From positions 351,285 to 415,284 of the forward strand of contig NZ_JAAMPT010000208.1 of the NCBI RefSeq assembly GCF_012911605.1: a stretch of 64,000 nt of DNA, in the 5' to 3' direction. This DNA is from Flavobacterium solisilvae. Its GTDB lineage: Bacteria; Bacteroidota; Bacteroidia; Flavobacteriales; Flavobacteriaceae. The translations under genes were made by a program, and so were the position numbers. The notes under the pieces are model-generated. The model ran no database searches and had not been told where the DNA came from. It saw only the letters and a program-made list of their open reading frames with translations. This document shows, piece after piece, positions 6,522 through 15,822 of this stretch; position 1 is the stretch's first letter; every line of letters starts with the position of its first letter.

Positions 6522-7754
6522 TTATGCTACTTTTTCTGCTTTTTTTAGTTCGAAAACGGTGATTTCAGGCCAAATTCCAACGCGACCAGGATAAGCATGA
6601 AATCCAAAACCGCGATTTACATAAATATATCGTCCTAAATTTTCGTATAAACCTGCCCATTGTTTGTAAACATATTGCACTGGACTCCAACGAATAATTC
6701 CCGGAATTTCAATTCCAAATTGCAATCCATGTGTATGACCAGAAAGCGTTAATTGGAAATTTTTGTTGTGATTTTTAACTTCATATTCCCAATGACTTGG
6801 ATCGTGACTCATTAATATTTTAAAATCTTCATTGGTCAATCCTTCCGAGGCTTTGTTTAAATCGCCAGCTTGCTTGAAATTTTTGCCCCAATTTTCAACG
6901 CCAACAATAGCAATTTCACTTGAACCTTTTTTGATTTTTTTATTTTGGTTCAAAAGCAAATCAAAACCAATATCGCCATATACTTTTTTAATGGCTTCAA
7001 AGTTTTCGTTTTTTGCTGCTTGCGATGGCCAAGTTACATATTCGCCATAATCGTGATTGCCCAAAACGGCAAATTTTCCATATTGGTGATTATCAATTTT
7101 GTTAAAAATATCAATCCAAGGATGCATTTCAGTAGCATGCGTATTTACAATATCGCCAGTAAAAAGCATCAAATCGGTTTTTTGCTCATTGATTAAATCG
7201 ATGGCATATTGAATTTTTTCAGGATTGTCAAAACTTCCACTGTGAACATCCGATATTTGAGTGATTGTAAAACCGTCAAAATCATCGGGTAAATCAGCAA
7301 AATATAATGGTTGCCTAATAACTCTGTAGTCATATTTCCCTTTTGTCATTCCATAAAGCAAAGATGTAAACGGAATTGCCGCAATAACTAACGCCATTTG
7401 ACTGATGAATTTTCGTCTATCGGGTAAAAAACTGCCGCTATCGTTATCGCCAACAAAATGGGTAATTGTGCCGCTAAAAATTCTGAAAACATCTTCCAAA
7501 AGCATGAAAACGGTTAAAATAATTTTTGGAATTAAAAGCAAAAGCAAAAGTCCAAGCGTAAACAATGACATTTGAGTTTGTCCAACGCTTCGGTCAAATT
7601 TTGAAAATTGATAAAAAATAAAAGCAATTGCCAAAATAGAAACAACTAAGTAAACAACATTAACAACTTTCGATTTAGAAATTGTTCTAATTGCTTGAAA
7701 AGAGTAAACTTCTATTATTGCAATGATTATGAAAAGGAATAGCCAACGAAGCAT
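6522..7754 (-). CDS. Membrane-anchored metallophosphoesterase
   Basis: A 410-residue protein. The first 130 residues contain about four hydrophobic segments (for example LFLFIIIAIIEVYSFQ, VVNVVYLVVSILAIAFIFY, LFTLGLLLLLLIPKIILTVF and a segment near 117-135). The rest is a calcineurin-like phosphoesterase domain with QISDVHSGSF (metal Asp and His), FTGDIVNTH, VLGNHDYGEY (GNHD), and LSGHTHGLQFG (GHTH). The enzyme would hydrolyse phosphomonoesters or diesters at the membrane; relatives of the YaeI/UDP-diacylglucosamine type act on lipid substrates, but I cannot fix the substrate. All metal ligands are present and the length is normal for this Bacteroidota subgroup. Confidence 0.9.
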   Translation of the reverse strand: MLRWLFLFIIIAIIEVYSFQAIRTISKSKVVNVVYLVVSILAIAFIFYQFSKFDRSVGQTQMSLFTLGLLLLLLIPKIILTVFMLLEDVFRIFSGTITHFVGDNDSGSFLPDRRKFISQMALVIAAIPFTSLLYGMTKGKYDYRVIRQPLYFADLPDDFDGFTITQISDVHSGSFDNPEKIQYAIDLINEQKTDLMLFTGDIVNTHATEMHPWIDIFNKIDNHQYGKFAVLGNHDYGEYVTWPSQAAKNENFEAIKKVYGDIGFDLLLNQNKKIKKGSSEIAIVGVENWGKNFKQAGDLNKASEGLTNEDFKILMSHDPSHWEYEVKNHNKNFQLTLSGHTHGLQFGIEIPGIIRWSPVQYVYKQWAGLYENLGRYIYVNRGFGFHAYPGRVGIWPEITVFELKKAEKVA

Positions 7755-7885
7755 ATAAATATTTTCAGCAAAGTAACGAACTTTATCAGTTTGAGATTGT
7801 TAATTATTTTTTAAATTTCATACAGGTACTTTTTGATGAAAATATCATTCATATTAAGTATTTTTACAAATTCAAATTACAAATC

Positions 7886-10744
7886 ATGTCACAAAAACGC
7901 CTTTATCTTCTTGATGCTTATGCACTAATTTTTCGCGGTTATTTTGCCTTTATAAAAAATCCTAGAATTAACTCTAAAGGAATGGATACATCGGCAATTA
8001 TGGGATTTATGAATGCTTTGATGGATGTTATCAAACGCGAAAAACCCGATCATTTAGCCGTAGCTTTTGATAAAGGCGGAAGCGATTATCGCTATGAAAT
8101 GTTTCCCGAATACAAAGCGCATCGTGATGAAACGCCAGAAGCAATTAAAATTGCCGTTCCGTACATTCAAGAATTGTTGAAAGCAATGCATATTCCAATT
8201 ATTGAAGTGGCAGGTTTTGAAGCCGATGATTTAATTGGAACGTTGGCAAAACAAGCCGAAAAAGAAGGTTTTAAAGTATATATGGTTACGCCCGATAAGG
8301 ATTTTGCACAATTGGTTTCCGAAAACATTTTTATGTACAAACCAGCAAGAATGGGCAACGACATCGAAATTTGGGGAATTCCAGAAGTATTGGAAAAATT
8401 TGAAATCGAACGACCAGAACAAGTGATAGATTTCTTAGGAATGATGGGCGATGCTGCCGATAATATTCCGGGATTGCCAGGCGTTGGAGAAAAAACAGCA
8501 AAGAAATTCCTAAAAGAATATGGTTCGATGGAAAATCTTTTGGCAAACACACATCAGTTAAAAGGTGCGATTAAAGATAAAATCGAAGCCAATGCCGAAT
8601 TAGGTTTATTATCAAAAAAATTAGCAGCAATTTTACTCGATTGTCCTGTTGAATTTAATGCCGAAAATTTTGAACTTTCAAAACCTGATGTTGAAAAAAC
8701 CGATGCGTTGTTTCAAGAATTGGAATTCCGTCAAATGAAAGCGCAGTTTGATAAATATTTTGGAACTGGAAAAGAATATGATGAAATTGACACGAATGGC
8801 AATAGAACTTCAAGCGAAACACCACAACAAACTAAAAAAACTCCAGCTAAGAAATCCAACGAAGATCAATTTGATTTGTTCGGATTTTCGGATGAGGAAA
8901 GTGGTGAAGTGAAAACTAATTCTAATTATGCAACGTTAGAAAATACCAATCATAATTATCAGATTATTCAAGGTGATTTGGGTACAAAATTGTTTTTGCA
9001 GAATTTACTTAATCAAACTTCGGTTTGTTTTGATACCGAAACTACAGGAATTGATGCTTTAAATGCTGAACTAGTTGGAATGTCGTTTTCTTGGCAAAAA
9101 GGCGAAGCATTTTACGTTCCGTTTCCAGAAAATCAGGAAGAAGCACAGATTTTAGTCGATAAATTCAAACCGTTTTTTGAAAATGAAAGCATCGAAAAAA
9201 TTGGTCAGAATATAAAATATGATTTGAAAATTCTCTCGAATTATGGAGTTCAAATCAAAGGAAAATTATTCGATACGATGATTGCGCATTATTTGATAAA
9301 TCCAGATATGCGTCATAATATGGACGTTTTATCAGAAACCTATTTGAAATATTCTCCAAAATCCATTGAAGATTTAATTGGCAAAAAAGGTAAAAATCAA
9401 AAATCGATGCGCGATGTTGCTTTGGAAGATATCAAAGAATACGCTGCCGAAGATGCTGATGTTACCTTTCAATTAAAACAAAATTTCAGTCCGATTTTAG
9501 ACAAAGTAGAAACCAAAAAACTTTTTGATGAAATTGAAATTCCGTTAATTCCTGTTTTGGCTGCAATGGAATTGGAAGGAATCAATCTTGACGTTCCTTT
9601 TTTGAAAGAAATGTCGGTTGAAATGGCAAAAGAAAGCTCCGAATTAGAACAAAAAATATATGAAACTGCTGGTGAAAAATTCAATTTGGCTTCACCTAAA
9701 CAATTGGGCGACGTTTTATTTGATAAAATGAAAATTGGCGGTGAGAAACAAAAGAAAACCAAAACGGGTCAATATGCTACTGGCGAAGAGGTTTTGAGTT
9801 ATTTAGCCAACGAACATCAAATTGTAAAAGATATTTTGGAATGGCGACAAATGGTGAAATTGCAAAGTACTTACATTGATGCTTTACCTAACCAAGTTGA
9901 TAAAAAAACAGGACGTGTTCACACCGATTATATGCAAACGGTTGCGGCAACTGGTCGTTTGAGTTCGAACAATCCAAACTTGCAAAATATTCCGATTCGT
10001 ACTGAACGCGGACGATTGATTAGAAAAGCATTTATTGCTCGTGATGAAAATTACACTTTAGTTTCTGCCGATTATTCTCAAATAGAACTTCGAATTATCG
10101 CTGCTTTATCTGGCGAAGAAAATATGATAAAAGCGTTTCAAAATAATGAAGATATTCACAGAAGTACGGCTGCAAAAGTCTTCAATGTACCGTTAGAAGA
10201 AGTTACAAAAGAACAACGCAGCAATGCCAAAACCGTGAATTTCGGAATTATTTATGGTGTTTCAGCCTTCGGACTTTCAAATCAAACTTCGCTTTCGCGA
10301 AAAGAAAGTGCCGAGTTGATTGAGGCTTATTATGCAACCTATCCTAAATTGAAATCGTACATGAGCAATCAAGTTGATTTTGCAAGAAAAAACGGTTACG
10401 TACAAACAGTTTTAGGAAGAAGACGTTATCTAAAAGACATCAATTCGGCTAACATGATGGTAAAAAGTGGTGCTGAACGAAATGCTGTAAATGCACCAAT
10501 TCAAGGTTCGGCTGCTGATATTATCAAAATTGCGATGATTAATATTCACAAAAAACTAACTTCTGAGAATTGGAAATCAAAAATGTTACTTCAAGTTCAT
10601 GACGAATTGGTTTTTGACGTTCACAACTCCGAATTAGAAAAAATAAAACCCATGATTAAACACGAAATGGAAAACGCCTTCAAAATGGATGTTCCGTTGG
10701 ATGTTGAAATTGGCGTTGGAAAAAATTGGTTGGAAGCGCATTGA
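7886..10744 (+). CDS. polA: DNA polymerase I
   Basis: A 952-residue family A polymerase that fills gaps and removes RNA primers. Three domains are visible: the 5' nuclease (1 to about 290, with the acidic clusters AFDKGG, EADDLIG and GMMGDAADNIPGLPGVG), the 3'-5' exonuclease (about 340-545; DTETTG near 384, NIKYDLKIL and YAAEDADVTFQL), and the polymerase domain (about 570-952; motif A SADYSQIELRI, motif B RSNAKTVNFGIIYGVS, motif C LQVHDELVFDV). The exonuclease acidic residues are kept, so proofreading is expected. A low-complexity linker (about 298-345) joins nuclease and exonuclease domains. It is transcribed alone. Confidence 0.98.
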   Translation: MSQKRLYLLDAYALIFRGYFAFIKNPRINSKGMDTSAIMGFMNALMDVIKREKPDHLAVAFDKGGSDYRYEMFPEYKAHRDETPEAIKIAVPYIQELLKAMHIPIIEVAGFEADDLIGTLAKQAEKEGFKVYMVTPDKDFAQLVSENIFMYKPARMGNDIEIWGIPEVLEKFEIERPEQVIDFLGMMGDAADNIPGLPGVGEKTAKKFLKEYGSMENLLANTHQLKGAIKDKIEANAELGLLSKKLAAILLDCPVEFNAENFELSKPDVEKTDALFQELEFRQMKAQFDKYFGTGKEYDEIDTNGNRTSSETPQQTKKTPAKKSNEDQFDLFGFSDEESGEVKTNSNYATLENTNHNYQIIQGDLGTKLFLQNLLNQTSVCFDTETTGIDALNAELVGMSFSWQKGEAFYVPFPENQEEAQILVDKFKPFFENESIEKIGQNIKYDLKILSNYGVQIKGKLFDTMIAHYLINPDMRHNMDVLSETYLKYSPKSIEDLIGKKGKNQKSMRDVALEDIKEYAAEDADVTFQLKQNFSPILDKVETKKLFDEIEIPLIPVLAAMELEGINLDVPFLKEMSVEMAKESSELEQKIYETAGEKFNLASPKQLGDVLFDKMKIGGEKQKKTKTGQYATGEEVLSYLANEHQIVKDILEWRQMVKLQSTYIDALPNQVDKKTGRVHTDYMQTVAATGRLSSNNPNLQNIPIRTERGRLIRKAFIARDENYTLVSADYSQIELRIIAALSGEENMIKAFQNNEDIHRSTAAKVFNVPLEEVTKEQRSNAKTVNFGIIYGVSAFGLSNQTSLSRKESAELIEAYYATYPKLKSYMSNQVDFARKNGYVQTVLGRRRYLKDINSANMMVKSGAERNAVNAPIQGSAADIIKIAMINIHKKLTSENWKSKMLLQVHDELVFDVHNSELEKIKPMIKHEMENAFKMDVPLDVEIGVGKNWLEAH

Positions 10745-10782
10745 TTTTAGTGTTCAGTTTTCAGTGGCAGTTGGCAGTTGAG

Positions 10783-10790
10783 TAACTTTG
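10783..10790 (+). promoter_or_regulatory. Possible promoter (TAACTTTG) of the 180-residue exported protein
   Basis: TAACTTTG matches TAnnTTTG, 33 bases before the ATG, and lies just after a short CAGTTGGCAGTTG repeat that follows polA. Confidence 0.4.
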
Positions 10791-10822
10791 ACATTTCTTA
10801 GGAATCTCAAATACTATTTTAA

Positions 10823-11365
10823 ATGAAGAAAATAATTCTATTTTTCTTTTTAAGTTTTTCAAATTTGATTTTTTGTCAAGTTGATGATTCAATTAAACTT
10901 AAAAACTACGTGTTAGCTGTAAATAATTTTAACAGCACAATGCCTTATTTTGTGATTTTTAAATACAAAGATTTGAATACTAATTTGATAAGAGAAGTTT
11001 GTGTTTTAAGCAGTGATTTAATTTATTCTATTTCTGAAGAAAAAAAGATAACCCATTTTGAAGCTTTTGAACTTGCGATTAAAAACGAATCTATGTATTT
11101 TGAGTTCAAAAATGTTAAATCACTTGAAAGATTAAATATGATTACTTACTCAAAGGATGAATTCAATAATTTTAAAAGAAAAAAAAGAGTTAAAAAACTT
11201 ATCGTAAAAACTTTAACATCAAAACAAAGTGAAAAATTATTTCCAAAAGATGAAAAAGAACAAATTATGTTTGCACATTTTTTATTCAATTTTGGATTTT
11301 TAACTGCTATAAATGAATGCTTTGGAGGACAAGAATTAATAGTCATCAACTCTACATCAGAATAA
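10823..11365 (+). CDS. Exported protein of unknown function
   Basis: I do not recognise this 180-residue protein. It starts with a clear signal peptide (MKKIILFFFLSFSNLIFCQ) with likely cleavage after the CQ region, followed by a soluble domain rich in Lys, Phe and Asn. Two late cysteines are present (one in the VCVLSSD stretch, one in ECFGGQE). There is no lipobox in the usual position, although a Cys at 18 follows LIF, so lipidation cannot be excluded. It lies 24 bases before the serine hydrolase gene and may be co-transcribed with it. Confidence 0.65.
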   Translation: MKKIILFFFLSFSNLIFCQVDDSIKLKNYVLAVNNFNSTMPYFVIFKYKDLNTNLIREVCVLSSDLIYSISEEKKITHFEAFELAIKNESMYFEFKNVKSLERLNMITYSKDEFNNFKRKKRVKKLIVKTLTSKQSEKLFPKDEKEQIMFAHFLFNFGFLTAINECFGGQELIVINSTSE

Positions 11366-11389
11366 TTTACAATTTCTAAAAAAAATATC

Positions 11390-12706
11390 ATGCTCAAGAA
11401 AATACTTTTACTTTTTATAATAGCAATTACATCAGCATCAAATGCTCAACAAACAAAATTTCAAAAAATTGATAGTTTATTGACTTTTTTGAATACCAAT
11501 AACAAATTTATGGGCGAATTGTCCATCATCGAAAAAGGTAAAATGGTTTTTAGTAAAGCTTATGGCTTTGCTGATGTTGAAAGCGGAAAAAAATTAGATG
11601 TAAACACCAAATTGAAGATTGGTTCAATTACTAAAACTTTTACGGCAACTATGATTATGCAATTGGTTGACGAAAAGAAACTGACTTTAGATACAAAACT
11701 TTCAAAATTTTATCCAAAAATTCCAAACGCTGATAAAATTACCATTCATCATTTGTTGCATCACCGAACTGGAATTCCAGATTTTTTGAATGACGATCCA
11801 ACAGTTGGAGAATTCATTTATGTAGAAAATAAAAAGGAAGATTTGGTAAAGCGAATGGAGAATTACACTTCAGCATTTGAACCCAATTCGCAACACAAAT
11901 ACAGTAATTCCAACTATAATTTACTCGGTTATATTATTGAAGATATTACCAAAAAAAGTTTTTCCGAAAATCTAAACACTCGAATTATTAAGAAAATAGG
12001 TTTGAAAAATACACTTTTCCCAACTAAAATTGATATTTCGAAGAACGAAGGCAACTCTTATTTTTTTGATGGAAAAAATTGGACAAAAGTTCCCGAATGG
12101 CATAGTTCATTGTCTTTTGCAGCTGGCGCAATGGCATCAACAACAGATGATTTGAATCTGTTTTTAGAAGCTTTATTGGAAGGTAAATTAACTTCAAAAT
12201 CTTCTTTGGAGCAAATGAAATCTATGGAAGATTATTATGGAAAAGGATTAATAATTGCACCTTTTGAAAACCGAAAATTTTATGGACATACTGGCGGAAT
12301 TGAAAACTTTCGCGCAGCTGCAGGTTATAATCCAGAAGATAAAACAGGTTTTTCGATTATTGTAAATGGCGATAATTATAGTAGAAACGATATTATGATT
12401 GGCGTGTTGAGTTTGTTTTATGGTAGTGACTATTCATTTCCAGAATTCAAGCAATTTGAGGTTTCGAAAGCAATATTAGAGCAATACTCAGGAACATATA
12501 AATCGGCTGCATTTCCAATGAAAATTAAAGTTTTTGTAGAAAATGGCAATTTATTAGCGCAAGCAACAGGGCAAAGTTCTTTTCCGTTAACAGCAAAAAG
12601 TGAAATTGAATTTGTTTTTGAAGCTGCCATGATACAATTGAAATTTGGAGAAAATAAAATGAATTTCAAACAAGGAACGATGGAATTCGAATTTATTAAA
12701 GAATAA
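11390..12706 (+). CDS. Serine hydrolase of the beta-lactamase / penicillin-binding fold
   Basis: A 438-residue exported enzyme (signal MLKKILLLFIIAITSASNAQ). The class C beta-lactamase-like domain (about 25-345) carries the nucleophile motif SITK (79-82), the YSN motif (171-173) and HTGG (300-303) in the place of KTG. A C-terminal domain of about 80 residues follows, typical of esterase or peptidase members of this family (DUF3471-like). The substrate could be a D-amino acid peptide or an ester; nothing in the sequence requires antibiotic resistance. All three catalytic motifs are intact. It ends at a strong bidirectional terminator. Confidence 0.88.
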   Translation: MLKKILLLFIIAITSASNAQQTKFQKIDSLLTFLNTNNKFMGELSIIEKGKMVFSKAYGFADVESGKKLDVNTKLKIGSITKTFTATMIMQLVDEKKLTLDTKLSKFYPKIPNADKITIHHLLHHRTGIPDFLNDDPTVGEFIYVENKKEDLVKRMENYTSAFEPNSQHKYSNSNYNLLGYIIEDITKKSFSENLNTRIIKKIGLKNTLFPTKIDISKNEGNSYFFDGKNWTKVPEWHSSLSFAAGAMASTTDDLNLFLEALLEGKLTSKSSLEQMKSMEDYYGKGLIIAPFENRKFYGHTGGIENFRAAAGYNPEDKTGFSIIVNGDNYSRNDIMIGVLSLFYGSDYSFPEFKQFEVSKAILEQYSGTYKSAAFPMKIKVFVENGNLLAQATGQSSFPLTAKSEIEFVFEAAMIQLKFGENKMNFKQGTMEFEFIKE

Positions 12707-12723
12707 CTTTTATTTCATAAAAC

Positions 12724-12757
12724 AAAAAAGCCGAAACTAAATTATTTCGGCTTTTTT
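12724..12757. terminator. Bidirectional intrinsic terminator
   Basis: AAAAAAGCCGAAA and TTTCGGCTTTTTT form a strong stem with T-runs on both strands, between two convergent genes. Confidence 0.92.
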
Positions 12758-12773
12758 TGATATAAGTTGTAGA

Positions 12774-13556
12774 CTAATTTATAATAATTTTCTTCCAAGA
12801 TTTTTCAGTTTCATTTACTAATTCTAAAAGGTAAATTCCGGTTTGTAAACCTTTTACATTTACTTCAGGAGCATCGGTTTCATTTTTAACTTCAACTGAT
12901 TTTATAAAAGCGCCCGTTTGAGAGTAAATATTGATTTTTTGCAATGTTGTTTTCGCTTTTACAAGAAATTCTCCGTTGGATGGATTTGGGTAAATTTGAG
13001 TAGCTCTTAATGAAAAATCTTCAACGCCAAGTGTTGATAAAGGCGTATTTATCGCATAGCCACGATTAGAAAAGCCATGACTGTTAAGCGTATAACCTGC
13101 TGTACTTCTTCGAGCAAAAGCAAAATCAATTGAAGCTTCTGAAAAATTAAACTGATAATCATCGGTATCATTTGTATTAAAAGGTCTTGAAAAAACTATA
13201 GTTCTAAGTCCGTTAGAAGGAGTGTTATCAGAATTTGATACTAATGTCCAATTGTTAGTTGTGTCTGGAGTTGGAGCAATTCCTACTCCATTATGTGATG
13301 CATCAACTAAGGTTACATTATTCCAATAAACTACATCAATTCCATCAACCATTCCATCACCATCTTCAAAAGATCCAAATTGTAATGCAAACCATCTGTC
13401 ATTTGGTCCAGACAAAGTTAATGTGGCTGTTTGAGTAGTATTGTTGAGTAGTAAAGTGGCTGTTGTATTACTCAACAAGTTAACTAATCCAGTAGATTTT
13501 TGTTGCGCAAATGCACTTAAACTAATTAAAGAGATAATAAGTAAAGTTTTTTTCAT
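12774..13556 (-). CDS. DOMON-like secreted protein with T9SS type A sorting domain
   Basis: A 260-residue protein with signal peptide MKKTLLIISLISLSAFAQQ. The central part (about 45-170) matches the DOMON pattern: GPNDRWFALQFGSF, GMVDGIDVVYWNN, NNWTLVSNSDNT, LRTIVFSRPFNT and a final HGF. DOMON domains bind heme or sugars. The C-terminus (about 188-260) is a T9SS type A sorting domain: IYPNPSNGEF, GLQTGIYLLELVNE and KKIIIN. The product is therefore expected to be exported through the SprA system and attached or released at the cell surface. It follows the ankyrin gene by 6 bases in the same direction and ends at the terminator at 12724. Confidence 0.82.
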   Translation of the reverse strand: MKKTLLIISLISLSAFAQQKSTGLVNLLSNTTATLLLNNTTQTATLTLSGPNDRWFALQFGSFEDGDGMVDGIDVVYWNNVTLVDASHNGVGIAPTPDTTNNWTLVSNSDNTPSNGLRTIVFSRPFNTNDTDDYQFNFSEASIDFAFARRSTAGYTLNSHGFSNRGYAINTPLSTLGVEDFSLRATQIYPNPSNGEFLVKAKTTLQKINIYSQTGAFIKSVEVKNETDAPEVNVKGLQTGIYLLELVNETEKSWKKIIIN

Positions 13557-13562
13557 AAACGT

Positions 13563-14090
13563 TTATTTTAAAAGATTGATAATAGCTTCGTTTCCAGAAA
13601 AAGCGGCATATTCAAATGCTGTTTTTCCTTTGTTGTCTTGTAATGATTTATCAGCTTTATTAGCTAATAATAATTTTACTAATTCGATGTTTTTAAACTG
13701 AACAGCATACATTAATGCGGTTGTCCCTTGTGCATCAGTTAGGTTTACATCGGCTTTTTTATTGATTAATAATGAAGCTATTTCGTTGTTTCCTTTAACG
13801 ATACTAGCCATCAAAGCCGTTCCCATTTCGCTTTTAGTATTTAATTCGCAATTGTTTTCAATCAAAACTTTTGCGACTTCGTTGTTTCCTCGATAGCAAG
13901 CTAGAATTAAAGGTGTATATCCGTTAGTATTTATTGTGTTAAAAGCTTTTGCATCTGTTTTAATGATTTCTAATGCTTGTTGTGCGGTTCCTTTTCTGGC
14001 GATTTCAAATACATCTAATTTTTCCTGAGCAATTGAAGTCAAACTAAAAAAGAAAACAATAAAAAGAAATGCGAATGTATTTAATTTCAT
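13563..14090 (-). CDS. Exported ankyrin-repeat protein
   Basis: A 175-residue protein with signal peptide MKLNTFAFLFIVFFFSLTSIAQ followed by about four ankyrin repeats (roughly 25-175), for example TINTNGYTPLILACYRGNNE, GTALMASIVKGNNEIASLLI, GTTALMYAVQFKNIELVKLL and GKTAFEYAAFSGNEAIINLL. Ankyrin stacks bind other proteins. In many bacteria exported ankyrin proteins of this kind accompany a catalase, but none is present here; the partner in this operon is the DOMON protein 6 bases downstream, which might bind heme, so a link to peroxide or heme biology is an inference only. Confidence 0.9.
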   Translation of the reverse strand: MKLNTFAFLFIVFFFSLTSIAQEKLDVFEIARKGTAQQALEIIKTDAKAFNTINTNGYTPLILACYRGNNEVAKVLIENNCELNTKSEMGTALMASIVKGNNEIASLLINKKADVNLTDAQGTTALMYAVQFKNIELVKLLLANKADKSLQDNKGKTAFEYAAFSGNEAIINLLK

Positions 14091-14159
14091 GTTTCAAGTT
14101 TGATTATTACTTCTTGATGAATCAAATGTTAAAAGGTTGCGTCAATTTGTTAAAAAAGG

Positions 14160-15182
14160 TTAAATTTTTTTAGTTGAATCGCGTTGTCTTAATTCTGTTT
14201 TGATTACAGTTGTAGTAAAAGTGTAAGTTTCGTCGTTGCTTTCAAGTTTGTCGATTAGTAATTGTGCTGCAACTTCGCCAATTTCTGGACCATGTTGACT
14301 AACCGTTGACATACTTGGAGTCATTCTTCGTGACCAAACACCATCAGCAAAACCAATGATTGATAGTTCTTGTGGAATTTTATATCCGTTTTGAATGCCT
14401 AATTTCATTGCTGTTACCGATGCATGTTCGTCAAGAGCAAAAACGCCGTCGGGTTTGTTTTTGATAAAGAAACCGCCAATTTTAGAATTAAATTCTTCGT
14501 TGTTATTAGTTAGTATGACTAAATCTTCGTCAACCTTTATTCCTTTTGCTTCGATGGCTTTGTAAAAACCTTTTGCTCTAAGTTTTCCAACGCTTAAATT
14601 ATCAATGGCTGATAACAATGCTATTTTTTTACAACCCGATTTTATTAAATGTTCGGTTGCATTCACTGCCGATTCGAAATCATCAACTATTACTTTGTCG
14701 CAGTTTACTTCGTCGGCAATTCGGTCAAACATTACAATTGGCGTTCCTTCATTGATAATTTCTTTAAAATGATTGAAGCTTTGAAGTTTTTGAGATTCTT
14801 CTGAAATGGAAAGAATAAAACCATCGATAGTTCCGTTACTCAACATTTCAAGCGCGTTGATTTCTTTTTCTAATGATTCATTAGAAATACAAGTAATCAC
14901 TTTATAGCCTTTTTCGTCACAAACTTTCTCAATTCCGCTAAAAACTTTAGCAAAAAAAGAATTTAAGATATTAGGAATGATTACACCAATAGTTTTAGTT
15001 TTTCTATTTTTTAGATTTAAACCAATAACATTTGGCTTGTAATTTTTCAGTTTTGCATATTCCTGAACGCGCTGTTTTGTTGGTTCGCTAATCTCTGGAC
15101 TTCCGTTCAAAGCCTTGGAAACTGTCGAAACAGAAACTCCTAATTCTTTTGCAATTTGTTTTAAAGTGGCTTTCGATTTCAT
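14160..15182 (-). CDS. LacI-family transcriptional regulator
   Basis: A 340-residue repressor. The N-terminal helix-turn-helix reads TLKQIAKELGVSVSTVSKALNG (residues about 5-26; split for length), followed by the hinge helix and a periplasmic-binding-protein-like sensor domain (about 60-335; TIGVIIPNILNSFFAKVFSG and SIIGFADGVWSRRMTPSMST). Such proteins bind operators and release them on binding a sugar or related ligand. No sugar catabolic genes lie next to it: upstream is rplM in the opposite direction and downstream the ankyrin gene. The ligand and targets are unknown. Confidence 0.93.
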   Translation of the reverse strand: MKSKATLKQIAKELGVSVSTVSKALNGSPEISEPTKQRVQEYAKLKNYKPNVIGLNLKNRKTKTIGVIIPNILNSFFAKVFSGIEKVCDEKGYKVITCISNESLEKEINALEMLSNGTIDGFILSISEESQKLQSFNHFKEIINEGTPIVMFDRIADEVNCDKVIVDDFESAVNATEHLIKSGCKKIALLSAIDNLSVGKLRAKGFYKAIEAKGIKVDEDLVILTNNNEEFNSKIGGFFIKNKPDGVFALDEHASVTAMKLGIQNGYKIPQELSIIGFADGVWSRRMTPSMSTVSQHGPEIGEVAAQLLIDKLESNDETYTFTTTVIKTELRQRDSTKKI

Positions 15183-15290
15183 TTGGTCATTGTTAAAGTG
15201 TAAAAATAGAAAAATAAATTATAGGAATGGTATAATTATTTAGATTCGCTAATTGGTTGAAAAGCAATTAAAAGAATCTTTTTCTTACTG

Positions 15291-15321
15291 TTTGCATATA
15301 TGATATTTATTTGTACTTTTG
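15291..15321 (+). promoter_or_regulatory. Promoter of rplM-rpsI
   Basis: TTTG (15291-15294), 19 bases, then TACTTTTG (15314-15321): the textbook Bacteroidota promoter and the best match in the window. Confidence 0.85.
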
Positions 15322-15323
15322 CA

Positions 15324-15366
15324 CTCCCTTAATTGGGAATGGAATGTTTAATTAAAATAAATTATT
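15324..15366 (+). promoter_or_regulatory. Possible L13 leader in the rplM 5' UTR
   Basis: The likely transcript starts near 15327 and begins with a small hairpin, TCCC TTAATT GGGA, followed by GGAATG and an AT-rich stretch up to the GTG start. Autoregulatory leaders before L13 genes are known in Bacteroidia. The short length leaves little room for more than one hairpin, so the call is tentative. Confidence 0.4.
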
Positions 15367-15822
15367 GTGAACACATTAAGCTACAAGACAGTTTCAGCAA
15401 ACAAAGCTACTGCAGACAAGCAGTGGGTTGTTGTAGACGCTGAAGGTCATAACTTAGGTCGTTTAGCTTCAAAAGTTGCGATGCTTTTGAGAGGTAAATA
15501 CAAGCCAAGTTATACACCGCACGTTGATTGTGGAGATAACGTAATTGTTATCAACGCAGAAAAAATCAACCTAACTGGAAACAAGTTAGATGACAAAACG
15601 TACATCAGACACACAGGTTATCCAGGAGGACAAAGAAGCTTATCTGCAAAAGTAATGCAACAAAAAAACCCTGCATTATTAGTAGAGAAAGCTGTAAAAG
15701 GAATGTTACCTAAAAACAAATTAGGTGCTGAATTATTCCGCAATTTAAATGTAAACGTTGGTTCAGAGCACAAACATGCAGCTCAACAACCAAAAACCGT
15801 AAACCTTAACGACTTAAAGTAA
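15367..15822 (+). CDS. rplM: 50S ribosomal protein L13
   Basis: A 151-residue uL13 protein with the full conserved core: KQWVVVDAEGHNLGRLASKV, KYKPSYTPHVDCGDNVIVIN and MLPKNKLGAELFRNLNVNVG. It binds 23S rRNA early in large-subunit assembly. The start is a GTG at 15367, the only start upstream of the conserved N-terminus; no ATG is available. Its last base overlaps the first base of rpsI (TAATG), which suggests translational coupling of the pair. Confidence 0.98.
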   Translation: MNTLSYKTVSANKATADKQWVVVDAEGHNLGRLASKVAMLLRGKYKPSYTPHVDCGDNVIVINAEKINLTGNKLDDKTYIRHTGYPGGQRSLSAKVMQQKNPALLVEKAVKGMLPKNKLGAELFRNLNVNVGSEHKHAAQQPKTVNLNDLK

